A stretch of 64,000 nucleotides of DNA from VXYL01 sp963422285. Its GTDB lineage: Bacteria; Pseudomonadota; Gammaproteobacteria; Pseudomonadales; Azotimanducaceae. The position numbers and the translations under genes are program-made. Shown here piece after piece: positions 8,447 to 17,583 of this stretch. Below the pieces are notes generated by a model. The model was not told the DNA's origin. It saw only the letters and a program-made list of their open reading frames with translations, and ran no database searches. The stretch is taken from positions 248,001 to 312,000 of the forward strand of contig CAXXJO010000001.1 of assembly GCA_963422285.2 (NCBI GenBank), written 5' to 3'. Numbering within the stretch: the stretch's first letter is position 1; every line of letters begins with the position of its first letter.

Positions 8447-10621
8447 ATGTACAGAACCAGCACAGGGATGCGCCGCGGGGGCGGACGGCGCGGTAGCGCA
8501 AACCGCTCCGGTACGCACGGCACCGGCTCTCGATTCGGTCCGCGGGAAGTGCGCGAGGCCGTCGCCGCCATCGGTCCCGCCACTTGGTCCGAGCTGATCC
8601 GGCATCTCGAACCACGACGGGGTCAGGAGTCGCGGGCGTTTCGGCGTGCGGTCGATGTCCTGCTCGACAGCGGCGAGATCGCCCGTTCCCGCCAAGGCGC
8701 CTACCAGCTGGCTGCTGGCAGGGAGAAAGTCACAGGCACGGTGGCCCGGGAGGCGGGACGGCTGTGGCTGCACACCGACGACAAGCGGGCGTTGGCGATT
8801 GCCTCTGGCAAGCGCTTGCGACCCGGCGACCGCGCCGGCGGCTTTGTCGAAGGCAAGACCGTCGACATCGTTCGGGTGGTGGAGCCTTCTTCGGTACCCG
8901 TGGTCGCCCTGCTCTGTTCCACCCGCTCGCGCCGTCCACGGTGGTTCGCGGAATCCTTGGACCCCGATCTCAAGGGTCGGATCGACTTGGTCGACCCGCC
9001 AGCGGCCCGCCCGGGGGCGGTGGTCGAAGTCCACGTTCTCGCGGTTGCGGGAGACGTGGCGGAGGGCCGGGTGCTGGGCGTCGTCGAAGCCGGCGACGAG
9101 GCCGCGCAGGCCGCCGAGGCGCTGCTGGCCACGCATGGAATCCCCCGCTCCTGGTCGTTCGATCCCGAGTCGCTGAACATGCCGCGAACCGTGGCCGCCG
9201 GCGAGCGCAGTGGTCGCCGGGATCTGTGCGATCTACCGCTGGTCACCATCGACGGCGACGAGGCCCGGGATTTCGACGACGCGGTGTTCGCCGAACCGCG
9301 CCCTCGGGGCGGCTGGCGACTGGTGGTGGCCATCGCCGATGTCGCGCACTACGTCAAACCGGGTTCGGCGCTGGATCGCGACGCCCGCGAGCGCGGCAAC
9401 TCCCTCTACCTGCCGGACCGGGTGGTGCCCATGCTGCCGGAAGCGTTGTCGAACGGCATCTGCTCCCTGGTGCCGAACCAGGATCGCTTGGCCGTGGCCT
9501 GCGAACTGCGCGTGTCCGCCCGCGGCCGGGTCTCCGGCTACCGATTCTTCGACGCCGTCATCCGCTCCCACGCCCGGCTGACCTACCGCGGCGTCGATGG
9601 GTTTCTGCGCGGCGGCAAGCTGGACGCAAGCGCCGACGTGGCCGCCTCGGTGCGTACCCTGCACGACGTCTACCATGCGTTCCGCGAACGCCGAGACGAG
9701 CGCGGCGCTCTGGACTTCGATGCCCGCGAAGCCGTCGTCGTTCTCCAGCACGGTCGCCCCGCGGGCATCGAGCCCGTGCTTCGCACCGACGCCCACCGTC
9801 TGATCGAGGAGACGATGATCGCCGCCAACGTGGCCGCGGCGCGGTGTCTGGAGGCGCGGCGCAAGGCCGCGGACTCCGAGGAAGAAAGCCTTCCGCCGCC
9901 GATCTACCGTGTTCACGAGCCGCCGTCGGGCGACAAGCTCGACATCCTCGGCACGGCTTTGCGGCTCGCCGGCGAACGCCTTCCTCGCGGCCCGCTGACG
10001 CCGGCTACGCTGGCGGAGACCTGCGCCCGGGCGCAGGCGAAGTCGCCTTGGCCACGCTGGATATGGGAGACCATCGTGCTGCGCGCGCTGGCCCAGGCCC
10101 GCTACCAACCACGGCGGCTGGGGCACTTCGGCTTGGCGCTGCCCGCCTACGCCCACTTCACCTCGCCTATCCGCCGCTACGCGGACCTGCTGAACCACCG
10201 TGCCATCAAAGGCGAAGTGGCGGCGATGGAGGAATGGGATGCGGTGGCGGCCCACATCTCCATGACCGAACGCCGGGCCGAGGATGTGGAACGGGCCGTG
10301 GACGCTTGGCTCAAGTGCGCCGTAGTCGAAGAGCATGTCGGCGAAACATTCGCCGGCACCGTCGCCGGGGTGACGGAGTTCGGCATCTTCGTGGAACTCG
10401 ACGACTTGTTCGTGCAGGGCTTGGTCCACATCTCCAAGCTCGGTCGGGACTACTACCACCACATGCGGGAAACCACGAGCCTAGTGGCGGATCGATCCGG
10501 CGCTCGATTCGCCCTGGCGGACCGCGTCGAGGTGGTAGTGGAAGAGGTCTCCGTAGCCGCCGGGCGCATTGATCTGGCGCTGGCGCGGGGACCCCGCGGG
10601 CGACGCCGAGGTCGGCGATGA
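8447..10621 (+). CDS. rnr: Ribonuclease R
   Basis: This large RNB-family 3'-5' exoribonuclease degrades structured RNA in the cytoplasm. An N-terminal winged-helix-like part (PREVREAVAAIG) is followed by cold-shock domains, then the RNB catalytic core with DGDEARDFDDAVF, which carries the metal-binding aspartates, and HFTSPIRRYADLLNHR. A C-terminal S1 domain follows (FAGTVAGVTEFGIFVELDDL), then a basic tail. The frame is open from 8372, but that start abuts the tRNA gene. ATG at 8447 (or 8468) is more likely, giving about 724 residues. Its stop overlaps the start of rlmB, the usual gammaproteobacterial order, so the two are translationally coupled. Confidence 0.93.
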   Translation: MYRTSTGMRRGGGRRGSANRSGTHGTGSRFGPREVREAVAAIGPATWSELIRHLEPRRGQESRAFRRAVDVLLDSGEIARSRQGAYQLAAGREKVTGTVAREAGRLWLHTDDKRALAIASGKRLRPGDRAGGFVEGKTVDIVRVVEPSSVPVVALLCSTRSRRPRWFAESLDPDLKGRIDLVDPPAARPGAVVEVHVLAVAGDVAEGRVLGVVEAGDEAAQAAEALLATHGIPRSWSFDPESLNMPRTVAAGERSGRRDLCDLPLVTIDGDEARDFDDAVFAEPRPRGGWRLVVAIADVAHYVKPGSALDRDARERGNSLYLPDRVVPMLPEALSNGICSLVPNQDRLAVACELRVSARGRVSGYRFFDAVIRSHARLTYRGVDGFLRGGKLDASADVAASVRTLHDVYHAFRERRDERGALDFDAREAVVVLQHGRPAGIEPVLRTDAHRLIEETMIAANVAAARCLEARRKAADSEEESLPPPIYRVHEPPSGDKLDILGTALRLAGERLPRGPLTPATLAETCARAQAKSPWPRWIWETIVLRALAQARYQPRRLGHFGLALPAYAHFTSPIRRYADLLNHRAIKGEVAAMEEWDAVAAHISMTERRAEDVERAVDAWLKCAVVEEHVGETFAGTVAGVTEFGIFVELDDLFVQGLVHISKLGRDYYHHMRETTSLVADRSGARFALADRVEVVVEEVSVAAGRIDLALARGPRGRRRGRR

Positions 10622-11496
10622 ACGAGGCCGGACCGCCGCTCCCGGACTGGGTGTTCGGCGTTCATGGCGTACGCGCCTTGCTGGCGACCTGCCCCGGCGA
10701 AGTGCGGCGCCTCGTGGTCGCCGAAGGCCGGCGCAGCCGGGATGTGGAATCGCTGGCGACGCTGGCCCAGGACGCAGGCATTCGCGTCGAACGGGTGCCG
10801 CGACGCGCCCTTGCCCGGTTCGCCCATGGCGGCAGCCACCAAGGCGTGGCCGCCGAGCGCCATGCGTTCGCGCCAGCATCGGAACGCGAACTCGAAGCCC
10901 GCTGGCCGTCTTGGGAGAACCCGCTGCTGGTGGTGCTGGACGGCATCGAAGATGCACGCAACCTGGGTGCCTGCCTGCGCACCGCGGAAGCGGCAGGAGC
11001 CGACGCGGTGCTGGTTCCCCGACGTGGCTCGGCACCGCTGTCGAGCACCGCTGCGAAGGCCGCGAGCGGCGCCATGGAGCATCTGTTCATCGTCGAAGTG
11101 GCCAACTTGGCCCGTCGTCTGACGTGGCTGCGCGAACAGGGCGTCTGGCTTGCCGGCGGAGTAGGCGCCGCCGACGGCGCTCCCTATACGAAGGTGGACT
11201 ACCGCGGCGCGATTGGCATCGTGGTGGGCGGCGAGCATCGCGGCTTGCGGCGGCTCACCCGCGAGCGCTGCGACTATCTGGTACATGTTCCCATGGTCGG
11301 CGCGATCGCCAGCCTGAACGTCTCCGTGGCCCTCGGCGTGCTGCTGTTCGAGGCGCAACGACAACGACGCGACTGCGGCGCAGTCGCCCCCGATTTCGCT
11401 ACGCGAAATCGCAACAACGACGCGACTGCGGCGCAGCCGCCCCCCAACTCCGCCGCGCGAGACCGCAGCGGGACAAGACGCAACCGTGAAACGTAG
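10618..11496 (+). CDS. rlmB: 23S rRNA (guanosine(2251)-2'-O)-methyltransferase RlmB
   Basis: This SpoU-type methyltransferase has a short substrate-binding N-domain (VFGVHGVRALL) and the trefoil-knot SAM domain: NPLLVVLDGIEDARNLGACL (motif 1), GIVVGGEHRGLRRL (motif 2) and VPMVGAIASLNVSVALGVLL (motif 3). It 2'-O-methylates G2251 in the P loop of 23S rRNA. The start overlaps the rnr stop. The normal protein would end soon after ALGVLLFEA. Here about 45 extra low-complexity residues follow, encoded by palindromic repeats (see 11361-11436), so the natural stop seems to have been lost or displaced. Confidence 0.93.
   Translation: MNEAGPPLPDWVFGVHGVRALLATCPGEVRRLVVAEGRRSRDVESLATLAQDAGIRVERVPRRALARFAHGGSHQGVAAERHAFAPASERELEARWPSWENPLLVVLDGIEDARNLGACLRTAEAAGADAVLVPRRGSAPLSSTAAKAASGAMEHLFIVEVANLARRLTWLREQGVWLAGGVGAADGAPYTKVDYRGAIGIVVGGEHRGLRRLTRERCDYLVHVPMVGAIASLNVSVALGVLLFEAQRQRRDCGAVAPDFATRNRNNDATAAQPPPNSAARDRSGTRRNRET
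11361..11436. repeat. Palindromic direct repeat in the 3' end of rlmB
   Basis: A 23-bp unit occurs exactly at 11361-11383 and 11414-11436. The first copy forms a hairpin GCGACTGC-GGC-GCAGTCGC. Between the copies lies a second hairpin, CGATTTCG-CTACG-CGAAATCG. The arrangement resembles REP/BIME-type palindromes, here lying inside the open frame rather than between genes. It could also end or stabilise the rnr-rlmB transcript, but no T-run follows. Confidence 0.6.
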
Positions 11497-11511
11497 AAGA
11501 GCGGCAGATCG

Positions 11512-12240
11512 ATGGACATGAGCGAAACTTTCGCCCAAAACGGATACGTCGATCTCGGCCAAGTGCTCGACGCCGCCGAGACCGCCCGATCCTGGGCCTG
11601 TTCGATGAAGACCGGCGTACCTACCCCCCTCCCCCCTTCTGGCGTCCCTGCGGCCACCATCAGGAGGCTAACTACGATGCGCTGGTTGTCGCGCCGGCCT
11701 TCAATGACCTGATCCGCCATCCGCGCCTGCTGCCGATGATCGAGTCGCTGTTCAACGGCCGCGCCTGCTTCGGCGAGATCGGCTTGCGACGCATGCCGCC
11801 CTACCGCGGCCGGCACCGTCAGCATTGGCATCACGACCGCAGGCACTGGCTGAGCATCCCTTGCGCCTGGACTACCTGCAGCTCATGGTCTACCTGACGG
11901 ACGTCGACCAAGGCACCCACTGCTTCTCGCTGTCGCCGGAATCCATCGACGAACCGATCCGTACGGACAAGGACGCCCAGCTGCGGCGCAGCATCCACGA
12001 TCTGCACGGCCCCGCAGGTACCTGCGCGTTGTGCAACGCTGCCGTGCTGCGCGCCGCCGCCACACGCCCTACCGAAACCGAGCGCAAGACGGTGCAGAAC
12101 TGCTACGGCCCTCGGCAGCGGATGCCGCTCGCCAACGACTCCGCGATCCCGGCAACGCCTGTGGCGGGACCATGCGGACCCCGAAACCCGCGTCTTCTAC
12201 AGCGTACTGAACGAGCGCAGCCGCTTGCTGACCGCCTGAA
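11512..12240 (+). pseudogene. Phytanoyl-CoA dioxygenase (PhyH) family protein, frameshifted
   Basis: The start MDMSETFAQNGYVDLGQVLD is intact. The protein then continues in another frame with ALVVAPAFNDLIRHPRLLPM, IESLFNGRACFGEIGL and the metal site region HRQHWHHDR. It shifts again to LRLDYLQLMVYLTDVDQGTH and HGPAGTCALCNAAVL, then to the conserved C-terminal sequence. PhyH enzymes are Fe(II)/2-oxoglutarate hydroxylases with an HxD...H triad. The pieces of that triad are visible but lie in different frames, so the gene is dead or carries sequencing indels. It follows rlmB on the same strand. Confidence 0.7.
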
Positions 12241-12587
12241 CCCGAGCGGCTGCCGGCCCAATGACGTGCCTTCGAACTCGCCAAACCTCGTCTCGACTCC
12301 AAATCTTCGCCCGTGCCGGCTCCAGTCCGCATCCCGACGAAAGAAAGCGCATCGGCTAGCGGAGGTTGTCTAGATTGTCGGCAATGGCTGCCGCAGGAGA
12401 GGCACGGTCTTAAGGGAGCGTCTGCCCGCTGCCTGATGTCCGCCCGCCTGCGCTTGCACAGGCGCTTGCTCCAATGTCCGCCGCTCGCTACAATGCGCTC
12501 TTAGCGCGGGCTGCGGAGCTGCGCGGACATCAACTCCTCGCTTTACGCGGCAAGACCGGCGGAGGCGAAAACCGAGAGGGGTTCTTC
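12241..12587. other. Intergenic region upstream of rpsF
   Basis: About 350 bases with no recognisable coding pattern. It should carry the promoter and leader of the rpsF-rpsR-rplI-dnaB transcript. The strong ribosome-binding site GAGAGGGG lies just before the rpsF ATG. No S6/S18-type leader structure was resolved by eye. Confidence 0.4.
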
Positions 12588-13040
12588 ATGAGACACTACG
12601 AAGTCGTGTTCATGGTCCACCCGGACCAAAGCGATCAGGTGCCCGGCATGATCGAGCGCTACAGTACGCTCATCGCCCGCGGCGGCGGCCACATCCATCG
12701 CACCGAGGACTGGGGGCGACGGCAACTCGCCTATCCGGTGGCGCAGATCCACAAAGCCCACTATGTGCTGATGAACATAGAGGTCGAGCGCGGAACCTTG
12801 GAGGAACTCGAAAGCGCGTTCCGGTTCAACGACGCCGTGCTGCGCAACCTCATCATCGGCCGTCGGCAAGCGGAGACCGGCATGTCCAAGATCTACGAGG
12901 AGGAACTGCGCGAGCAGGAGAAGGATCGCGAGCGGGAACGGCGACGGGAAGAAGAGGCCAAGGCGCGGATGGCGCGCCGGCAGCAGGAAGAAACCAAGGC
13001 GGAGGTCGAAGAAGACAAATCCGCAGTGACTGCGGTCTGA
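12588..13040 (+). CDS. rpsF: 30S ribosomal protein S6
   Basis: The 150-residue protein begins MRHYEVVFMVHPDQSDQVPG and contains EDWGRRQLAYPV and FNDAVLRNLI, diagnostic of S6, which binds 16S rRNA in the small-subunit platform with S18. An in-frame ATG lies upstream, but GAGAGGGG just before 12588 marks the true start. The C-terminal tail after about residue 100 is a highly charged Glu/Arg helix (EKDRERERRREEEAKARMAR), longer than in E. coli but common in other proteobacteria. rpsR follows after 37 bases. Confidence 0.96.
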   Translation: MRHYEVVFMVHPDQSDQVPGMIERYSTLIARGGGHIHRTEDWGRRQLAYPVAQIHKAHYVLMNIEVERGTLEELESAFRFNDAVLRNLIIGRRQAETGMSKIYEEELREQEKDRERERRREEEAKARMARRQQEETKAEVEEDKSAVTAV

Positions 13041-13077
13041 AACCGCGCCGGGATCAGAGGCTAGAGGAGAATTGCAA

Positions 13078-13305
13078 GTGGCGCGCAGATATGTACGCAA
13101 ACGCTACTGTCGGTTCACGGCGGAAGGCATCCAGGAGATCGACTACAAGGATCTCGACCTGCTAAGGCAGTATATCACCGAAACGGGCAAGATCGTGCCC
13201 AGCCGCATCACCGGCACCAGCGCAAAGTACCAGCGCCAGTTGGCCACTGCCGTCAAGCGAGCGCGTTTCCTGGCGCTGCTGCCCTACACCGACCAGCACA
13301 AATAG
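13078..13305 (+). CDS. rpsR: 30S ribosomal protein S18
   Basis: The 75-residue protein has the S18 signature IDYKDLDLLRQYITETGKI followed by SRITGTSAKYQRQLATAVKR and ends in LLPYTDQHK. It starts at GTG 13078 with AGAGGAGA spaced eight bases upstream; an in-frame TTG two codons earlier is too close to that site. S18 forms a dimer with S6 in the 30S platform. It is transcribed between rpsF and rplI. Confidence 0.95.
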   Translation: MARRYVRKRYCRFTAEGIQEIDYKDLDLLRQYITETGKIVPSRITGTSAKYQRQLATAVKRARFLALLPYTDQHK

Positions 13306-13312
13306 GCCAGCC

Positions 13313-13762
13313 ATGAACGTCATCCTGTTGGAACGGGTCAGCAACCTCGGCGACCTCGGCGAGGAAGTAGTCGTCAAGAACGGCTATGCCCGCAACTACC
13401 TGATCCCCATCGGCAAGGCCGTGCGCACCACCAGCGACAACCGAAGGGAGTTCGAGGAACGTCGTGCGGAACTCGAGAAGGCGGCGAACGCCAAGCTCAC
13501 CGACGCCAGCGAACGCGCTGCCAAACTTGCCGATGTGCGGGTTGTCATCGTTGCCCGCGCCAGCGAGGAAGGCAACAAGCTGTACGGCTCCGTGGGCACG
13601 GCGGAGATCGCCCGCGCACTGACCGACACCGTGCTGCCGGTGACCAAGAGCGAGGTACGCATGCCGGCAGGCACGATCCGTGTCGTGGGCGAATACGAGG
13701 TGGACATCCACCTGCACGCCGATATCACGCAGACCGTACAGGTGGAGGTAGTGGCGGAGTAG
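13313..13762 (+). CDS. rplI: 50S ribosomal protein L9
   Basis: The 149-residue protein starts MNVILLERVSNLGDLGEEVV and has the L9 N-domain signature GYARNYLIPIGKA. A long connecting helix and the C-terminal rRNA-binding domain (SVGTAEIARAL ... YEVDIHLHADI) follow. Length and domains match the family. It sits eight bases after rpsR. A weak hairpin lies after the stop (about 13765-13783) without a T-run, so readthrough into dnaB is likely. Confidence 0.96.
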   Translation: MNVILLERVSNLGDLGEEVVVKNGYARNYLIPIGKAVRTTSDNRREFEERRAELEKAANAKLTDASERAAKLADVRVVIVARASEEGNKLYGSVGTAEIARALTDTVLPVTKSEVRMPAGTIRVVGEYEVDIHLHADITQTVQVEVVAE

Positions 13763-13904
13763 CCCCAAGGCTGGCGGCCTTGAGCGCCTCTCCCGCTTAG
13801 CGCCCGGCGTTCCACAGTTTTTCCTACCCCCTGCTACCGCATCTCCCCAGCCTGTTGTCTTGACGGGAGCGGCTGTTGGGCGGAATCTTCCCAACACCGC
13901 AATC

Positions 13905-15371
13905 ATGGAGCGTCCGCCCGTGGCTGAACCCGTATTCGCTTCCGCTCCGCCTGCTCCGGCACCTACCCCCATGAAGGTGCCGCCGCACTCCATCGAGGCC
14001 GAGCAGTCCTTCCTCGGCGGCCTGATGCTCGACCAGTACGCATGGCTCAAGGCGGCCGACAAGGTAGCCGCGGCAGACTTCTACCGTCCGTCCCACCGGG
14101 TCATCTTCGAGGCGATGGACGAACTCGGCAACGCCAACCAGCCCCTTGACGCGGTGACCTTGTCCGAGGCGTTGTCCTCCCGGTCGCTGCTCGAGAAAGC
14201 CGGCGGCAATGCCTATCTTGCCGAACTGGCGGAGAATACGCCCGGCGCATCGAACGTCGGCGCCTACGCAACCATCATCAAGGAGCGCTCGACCTTGCGC
14301 CGACTGATCGGCGCCGCCAATGAAATCGCCGATACGGCGTTTCTGCCCGAAGGCCGTTCCAGTGCCGAGGTTCTCGACCATGCCGAGCAACTGGTCTTCG
14401 AGATCGGCGAAAGCGAGATCAAGGAAACCATGCCCCGGCGGATCGATTGGCTGGCGGACGCGGTGGCCGATCAGCTGGACTTCCTGGCCAAGTCCGGCAA
14501 CTCAATCACCGGCGTGGCCTCCGGCTTCGACGATCTGGACCGCAAGACCGCCGGCTTCCAGGCCTCGGATCTGGTCATCGTCGCGGCGCGTCCGTCCATG
14601 GGCAAGACGGCGCTGATGGTCAATATGGCCGAACATGCGGTGATGTCCGCCAAGGCGGACGAGGGTGCCGTGCTCCTCTTCTCGATGGAGCAGCCAGCGT
14701 ACCAGCTCGTAATGCGCATGCTGTCCTCCCTCGGGCGCATCGACCAGACGCGCATGCGCACCGGCGGCCTGCAAGAAGATGACTGGAACCGCTTCGGGGG
14801 CGCTCAGCGCCAGCTCAAGGACAAGCTGCTCTACATCGACGACACCCCGGCGTTGACACCCAACGACCTGCGCACCCGCGCCCGGCGAGTGGCCCGGGAA
14901 GCGGGCGCCTTGAAGATGATCATGGTCGACTACCTGCAGCTCATGCGCCCGTCGGCGAAGCAGGAGAACCGCACCAACGAGATCGCCGACATCTCCCGTT
15001 CGCTCAAGGCCATCGCCAAGGAGATGAAGTGTCCCCTGGTGGCCTGCTCGCAGCTCAACCGGAGTCTGGAAAGCCGCACCGACAAGCGACCGTACCTGTC
15101 GGACCTGCGCGAATCCGGCGCCATCGAGCAGGATGCCGACGTCATCCTCTTCATCTACCGCGACGAGGTGTACAACCCCGACAGCGAGGACAAGGGCCTC
15201 GCCGAAATCATCATCGGCAAGCAACGCAACGGGCCGGTCGGCATGGTGAAGCTCGCCTTCACCCCCAACCTGACCAAGTTCGACAACCACATCGATACCG
15301 ACGCCCGCGGATACGGCCCGGAGATGGCCGCCGGCGCCGGCTACCAGGCCCCCGTGTCCGGCCGGCGCTGA
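13905..15371 (+). CDS. dnaB: Replicative DNA helicase DnaB
   Basis: The hexameric 5'-3' helicase of the replication fork. The N-terminal primase-interacting domain begins VPPHSIEAEQSFLGGLML, and the RecA-like motor has Walker A RPSMGKTA near residue 228, Walker B MIMVDYLQLM, and the SQLNRSLE and LSDLRESGAIEQDAD segments. The frame is open from a TTG at 13860, but ATG 13905 gives a normal 488-residue protein; no strong ribosome-binding site distinguishes the two. Its TGA overlaps the radA ATG. Alanine racemase, which often follows dnaB in gammaproteobacteria, is absent here. Confidence 0.95.
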   Translation: MERPPVAEPVFASAPPAPAPTPMKVPPHSIEAEQSFLGGLMLDQYAWLKAADKVAAADFYRPSHRVIFEAMDELGNANQPLDAVTLSEALSSRSLLEKAGGNAYLAELAENTPGASNVGAYATIIKERSTLRRLIGAANEIADTAFLPEGRSSAEVLDHAEQLVFEIGESEIKETMPRRIDWLADAVADQLDFLAKSGNSITGVASGFDDLDRKTAGFQASDLVIVAARPSMGKTALMVNMAEHAVMSAKADEGAVLLFSMEQPAYQLVMRMLSSLGRIDQTRMRTGGLQEDDWNRFGGAQRQLKDKLLYIDDTPALTPNDLRTRARRVAREAGALKMIMVDYLQLMRPSAKQENRTNEIADISRSLKAIAKEMKCPLVACSQLNRSLESRTDKRPYLSDLRESGAIEQDADVILFIYRDEVYNPDSEDKGLAEIIIGKQRNGPVGMVKLAFTPNLTKFDNHIDTDARGYGPEMAAGAGYQAPVSGRR

Positions 15372-16771
15372 TGGCGAAATCCAAGGTCGCCTTCGTATGC
15401 GCCGAGTGCGGTGCCGAGCATGGCAAGTGGCAGGGCCAATGCGCGGCCTGCGGGCAATGGAACAGCCTGCGCGAGGTCGTGGTTCCCAAGGCTCGCGGCC
15501 AAGGTGCGACGGTAGGCTATGCTGGCGCTGCGACTCGGTCTGCCAAACTCGTAGACATCGGCACGACCACCGATGCCCGCATTCCCTCCGGCTTCGGCGA
15601 ACTCGACCGGGTGCTCGGCGGCGGCTTCGTACCCGGTTCCGTGGTGCTGATCGGCGGCGATCCGGGCGCCGGCAAGAGCACGCTGCTGCTGCAAGTCTCC
15701 GCGACGCTGGCGGGGGCGGCATCCGGACGGAATGGCAGCGGACAGCGCGTGCGCGTACTCTACGTCAGCGGCGAGGAGTCCTTGGAGCAGATCGCGGCCC
15801 GGGCACGGCGCCTAGCGCTGCCGGCGGACGGTCTCACCGTGGCCTCGGAAACCATCGTCGAGCGCGTCGCCGAACTGTTGCAGGCGGAGAAGCCCCACTT
15901 GGTGGTGGTCGATTCCATCCAGGTGATGCAGGTGCAGACCTCGGACAGCCTGCCCGGCAGCGTTACCCAGGTACGTGAATCCGCCGCCCAGCTCGTGCGT
16001 CTCGCCAAGCAGACCGGCGTCGTCGTCGTGCTGGTGGGCCACGTCACCAAGGAAGGCAACCTCGCCGGCCCCAAGGTGCTCGAACACATGATCGACTGCT
16101 TCCTGATGCTCGAAGCGCCTCCGGGCAGCCGCTACCGCACCTTGCGCGGCCAGAAGAACCGCTTCGGCGCCGTCAACGAGCTGGGCGTGTTCGCCATGAC
16201 CGAAGCAGGCATGAAGGAAGTGGCGAATCCGTCGGCGATCTTCCTGCAGCGGCCCAAGGAAACGGCATCGGGCAGCGTGGTGACGGTGACTTGGGAAGGT
16301 ACGCGACCGTTGCTGGTGGAGATTCAGGCTTTGGTGGACGGCATCCAGGGCGGCCATCCCCGGCGGGTAGCGGTAGGGCTGGATGCCCAGCGCTTGGCGA
16401 TGCATCTTGCCGTCCTGCACCGCCATTGCGGCATCTCTCTGGCCGACCAGGATGTCTTCGCCAATGTCGTCGGCGGGGTGCGCATCGGCGAGACCGGGGC
16501 CGATCTGGCACTGATCGCCGCCACCCTGTCGAGCTTTCGCAGCCGCGTACTGCCCCGGGACCTGGTGGTGTTCGGCGAACTGGGCCTGACCGGCGAGGTG
16601 CGGCCCGTCGCCAACGGCCAGGATCGTCTGCGCGAGGCTCGCAAGCACGGCTTCACCCGCGCCCTCGTCCCGTACGCCAATCGCCCGCGCGAAACCATCG
16701 CCGGGCTAGCGGCAGTGCCCGTCGCCTCGCTCGGCCAAACCCTGGAAGCCATCGCCGAACTTCCTGCCTGA
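15371..16771 (+). CDS. radA: DNA repair protein RadA (Sms)
   Basis: The 466-residue RecA-related ATPase helps branch migration in recombination. An N-terminal zinc finger has C10, C13, C24 and C27. Walker A GGDPGAGKST lies near residue 95, the RadA-specific KNRFG motif is near 265, and a Lon-like C-terminal domain includes VVFGELGLTGEVRPV. The ATG at 15371 overlaps the dnaB stop (TGATG), so expression is coupled. Confidence 0.96.
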   Translation: MAKSKVAFVCAECGAEHGKWQGQCAACGQWNSLREVVVPKARGQGATVGYAGAATRSAKLVDIGTTTDARIPSGFGELDRVLGGGFVPGSVVLIGGDPGAGKSTLLLQVSATLAGAASGRNGSGQRVRVLYVSGEESLEQIAARARRLALPADGLTVASETIVERVAELLQAEKPHLVVVDSIQVMQVQTSDSLPGSVTQVRESAAQLVRLAKQTGVVVVLVGHVTKEGNLAGPKVLEHMIDCFLMLEAPPGSRYRTLRGQKNRFGAVNELGVFAMTEAGMKEVANPSAIFLQRPKETASGSVVTVTWEGTRPLLVEIQALVDGIQGGHPRRVAVGLDAQRLAMHLAVLHRHCGISLADQDVFANVVGGVRIGETGADLALIAATLSSFRSRVLPRDLVVFGELGLTGEVRPVANGQDRLREARKHGFTRALVPYANRPRETIAGLAAVPVASLGQTLEAIAELPA

Positions 16772-17076
16772 TCCGTCTCGAACCCGCTGGGCTGCCGACC
16801 GTGCGTACGGTAGCGAGCGATTGCGTTGGCGTACGCAGCGCCGTCGCTGGAAGCGCCATGCCAGTTCATCCCTTGCCGCAGGCGGGGTGCATCTTGCGGA
16901 CAGATGCCCGCGTCGCCACTCGTCGGCATGGCCGTCGTCTTGCGTGGCTGGAAACTGGCGAACTGCGAGGCAGTGGACGCGATGCCGGCGGTGCCTCGAG
17001 CGCATCCACTGCCAGCATTGCCACGTTCGTGCATTGCTGCAATCGCGCCAACCGAGAGATCGGTTACAATTGCGTC
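16772..17076. other. Intergenic region between radA and nrdR
   Basis: About 305 bases without a coding pattern. A TACAAT hexamer at 17065-17070, immediately before the nrdR ATG, resembles a -10 element, but no well-spaced -35 partner was seen and it would leave an almost leaderless transcript. No NrdR box was identified. Confidence 0.35.
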
Positions 17077-17583
17077 ATGCACTGTCCGTTCTGCAGCGAC
17101 GACGATACCCGGGTCATCGACACCCGCCTAGTGGCTGGTGGCGAGGAGGTTCGTCGCCGGCGCGTCTGCCAGTCCTGCTCCGAGCGCTTCACCACCTACG
17201 AGGCCGCCGAACTGCTGATGCCGCGCATCATCAAGAACAGCGGCGCCCGGGAGCCGTTCGACGAGGACAAGCTGCGCTCTGGCCTAGAGCGCGCCTTGCA
17301 GAAGCGGCCGGTGTCCACGGAAGAACGGAAGACGATGCGCAACCGCATCGAACGCAAGCTGCGCACCATCGGCGAACGGGAGATACCCTCTCGCAAGGTA
17401 GGCGAAGCAGTGATGTCCGAGCTCAAGAAGGTGGACCAAGTGGCCTATGTGCGCTTCGCTTCGGTGTACCGCGACTTCCAGGACATCAGCGAGTTCCAAG
17501 AAGAAGTCACCAAGCTGAAGACCGAGGACCAAGAGCCGAGAGGCAAGCGCCGTGCCGGTGCCGATGGCGAAACAACGCCGTGA
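17077..17583 (+). CDS. nrdR: Transcriptional repressor NrdR
   Basis: The 168-residue protein has the NrdR zinc ribbon (C3, C6, C31, C34: MHCPFC ... VCQSCSERFTTYE) and an ATP-cone domain (FDEDKLRSGLERALQKRPVS ... VAYVRFASVYRDF). It represses ribonucleotide reductase genes in response to bound ATP or dATP. It starts at ATG 17077; the open frame further upstream is chance. Its stop overlaps the GTG of ribD. This is the usual gammaproteobacterial nrdR-ribD neighbourhood. Confidence 0.96.
   Translation: MHCPFCSDDDTRVIDTRLVAGGEEVRRRRVCQSCSERFTTYEAAELLMPRIIKNSGAREPFDEDKLRSGLERALQKRPVSTEERKTMRNRIERKLRTIGEREIPSRKVGEAVMSELKKVDQVAYVRFASVYRDFQDISEFQEEVTKLKTEDQEPRGKRRAGADGETTP

Noticed and set aside
9233..10462. 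409-codon minus-strand open frame
   Set aside because: It lies fully opposite ribonuclease R, whose motifs are unambiguous; the antisense product is low complexity.
13764..13784. Rho-independent terminator after rplI
   Set aside because: A short hairpin is present, but no T-run follows.
15029..15370. N-terminal extension of radA
   Set aside because: It overlaps dnaB out of frame. RadA begins at ATG 15371 with its zinc finger.
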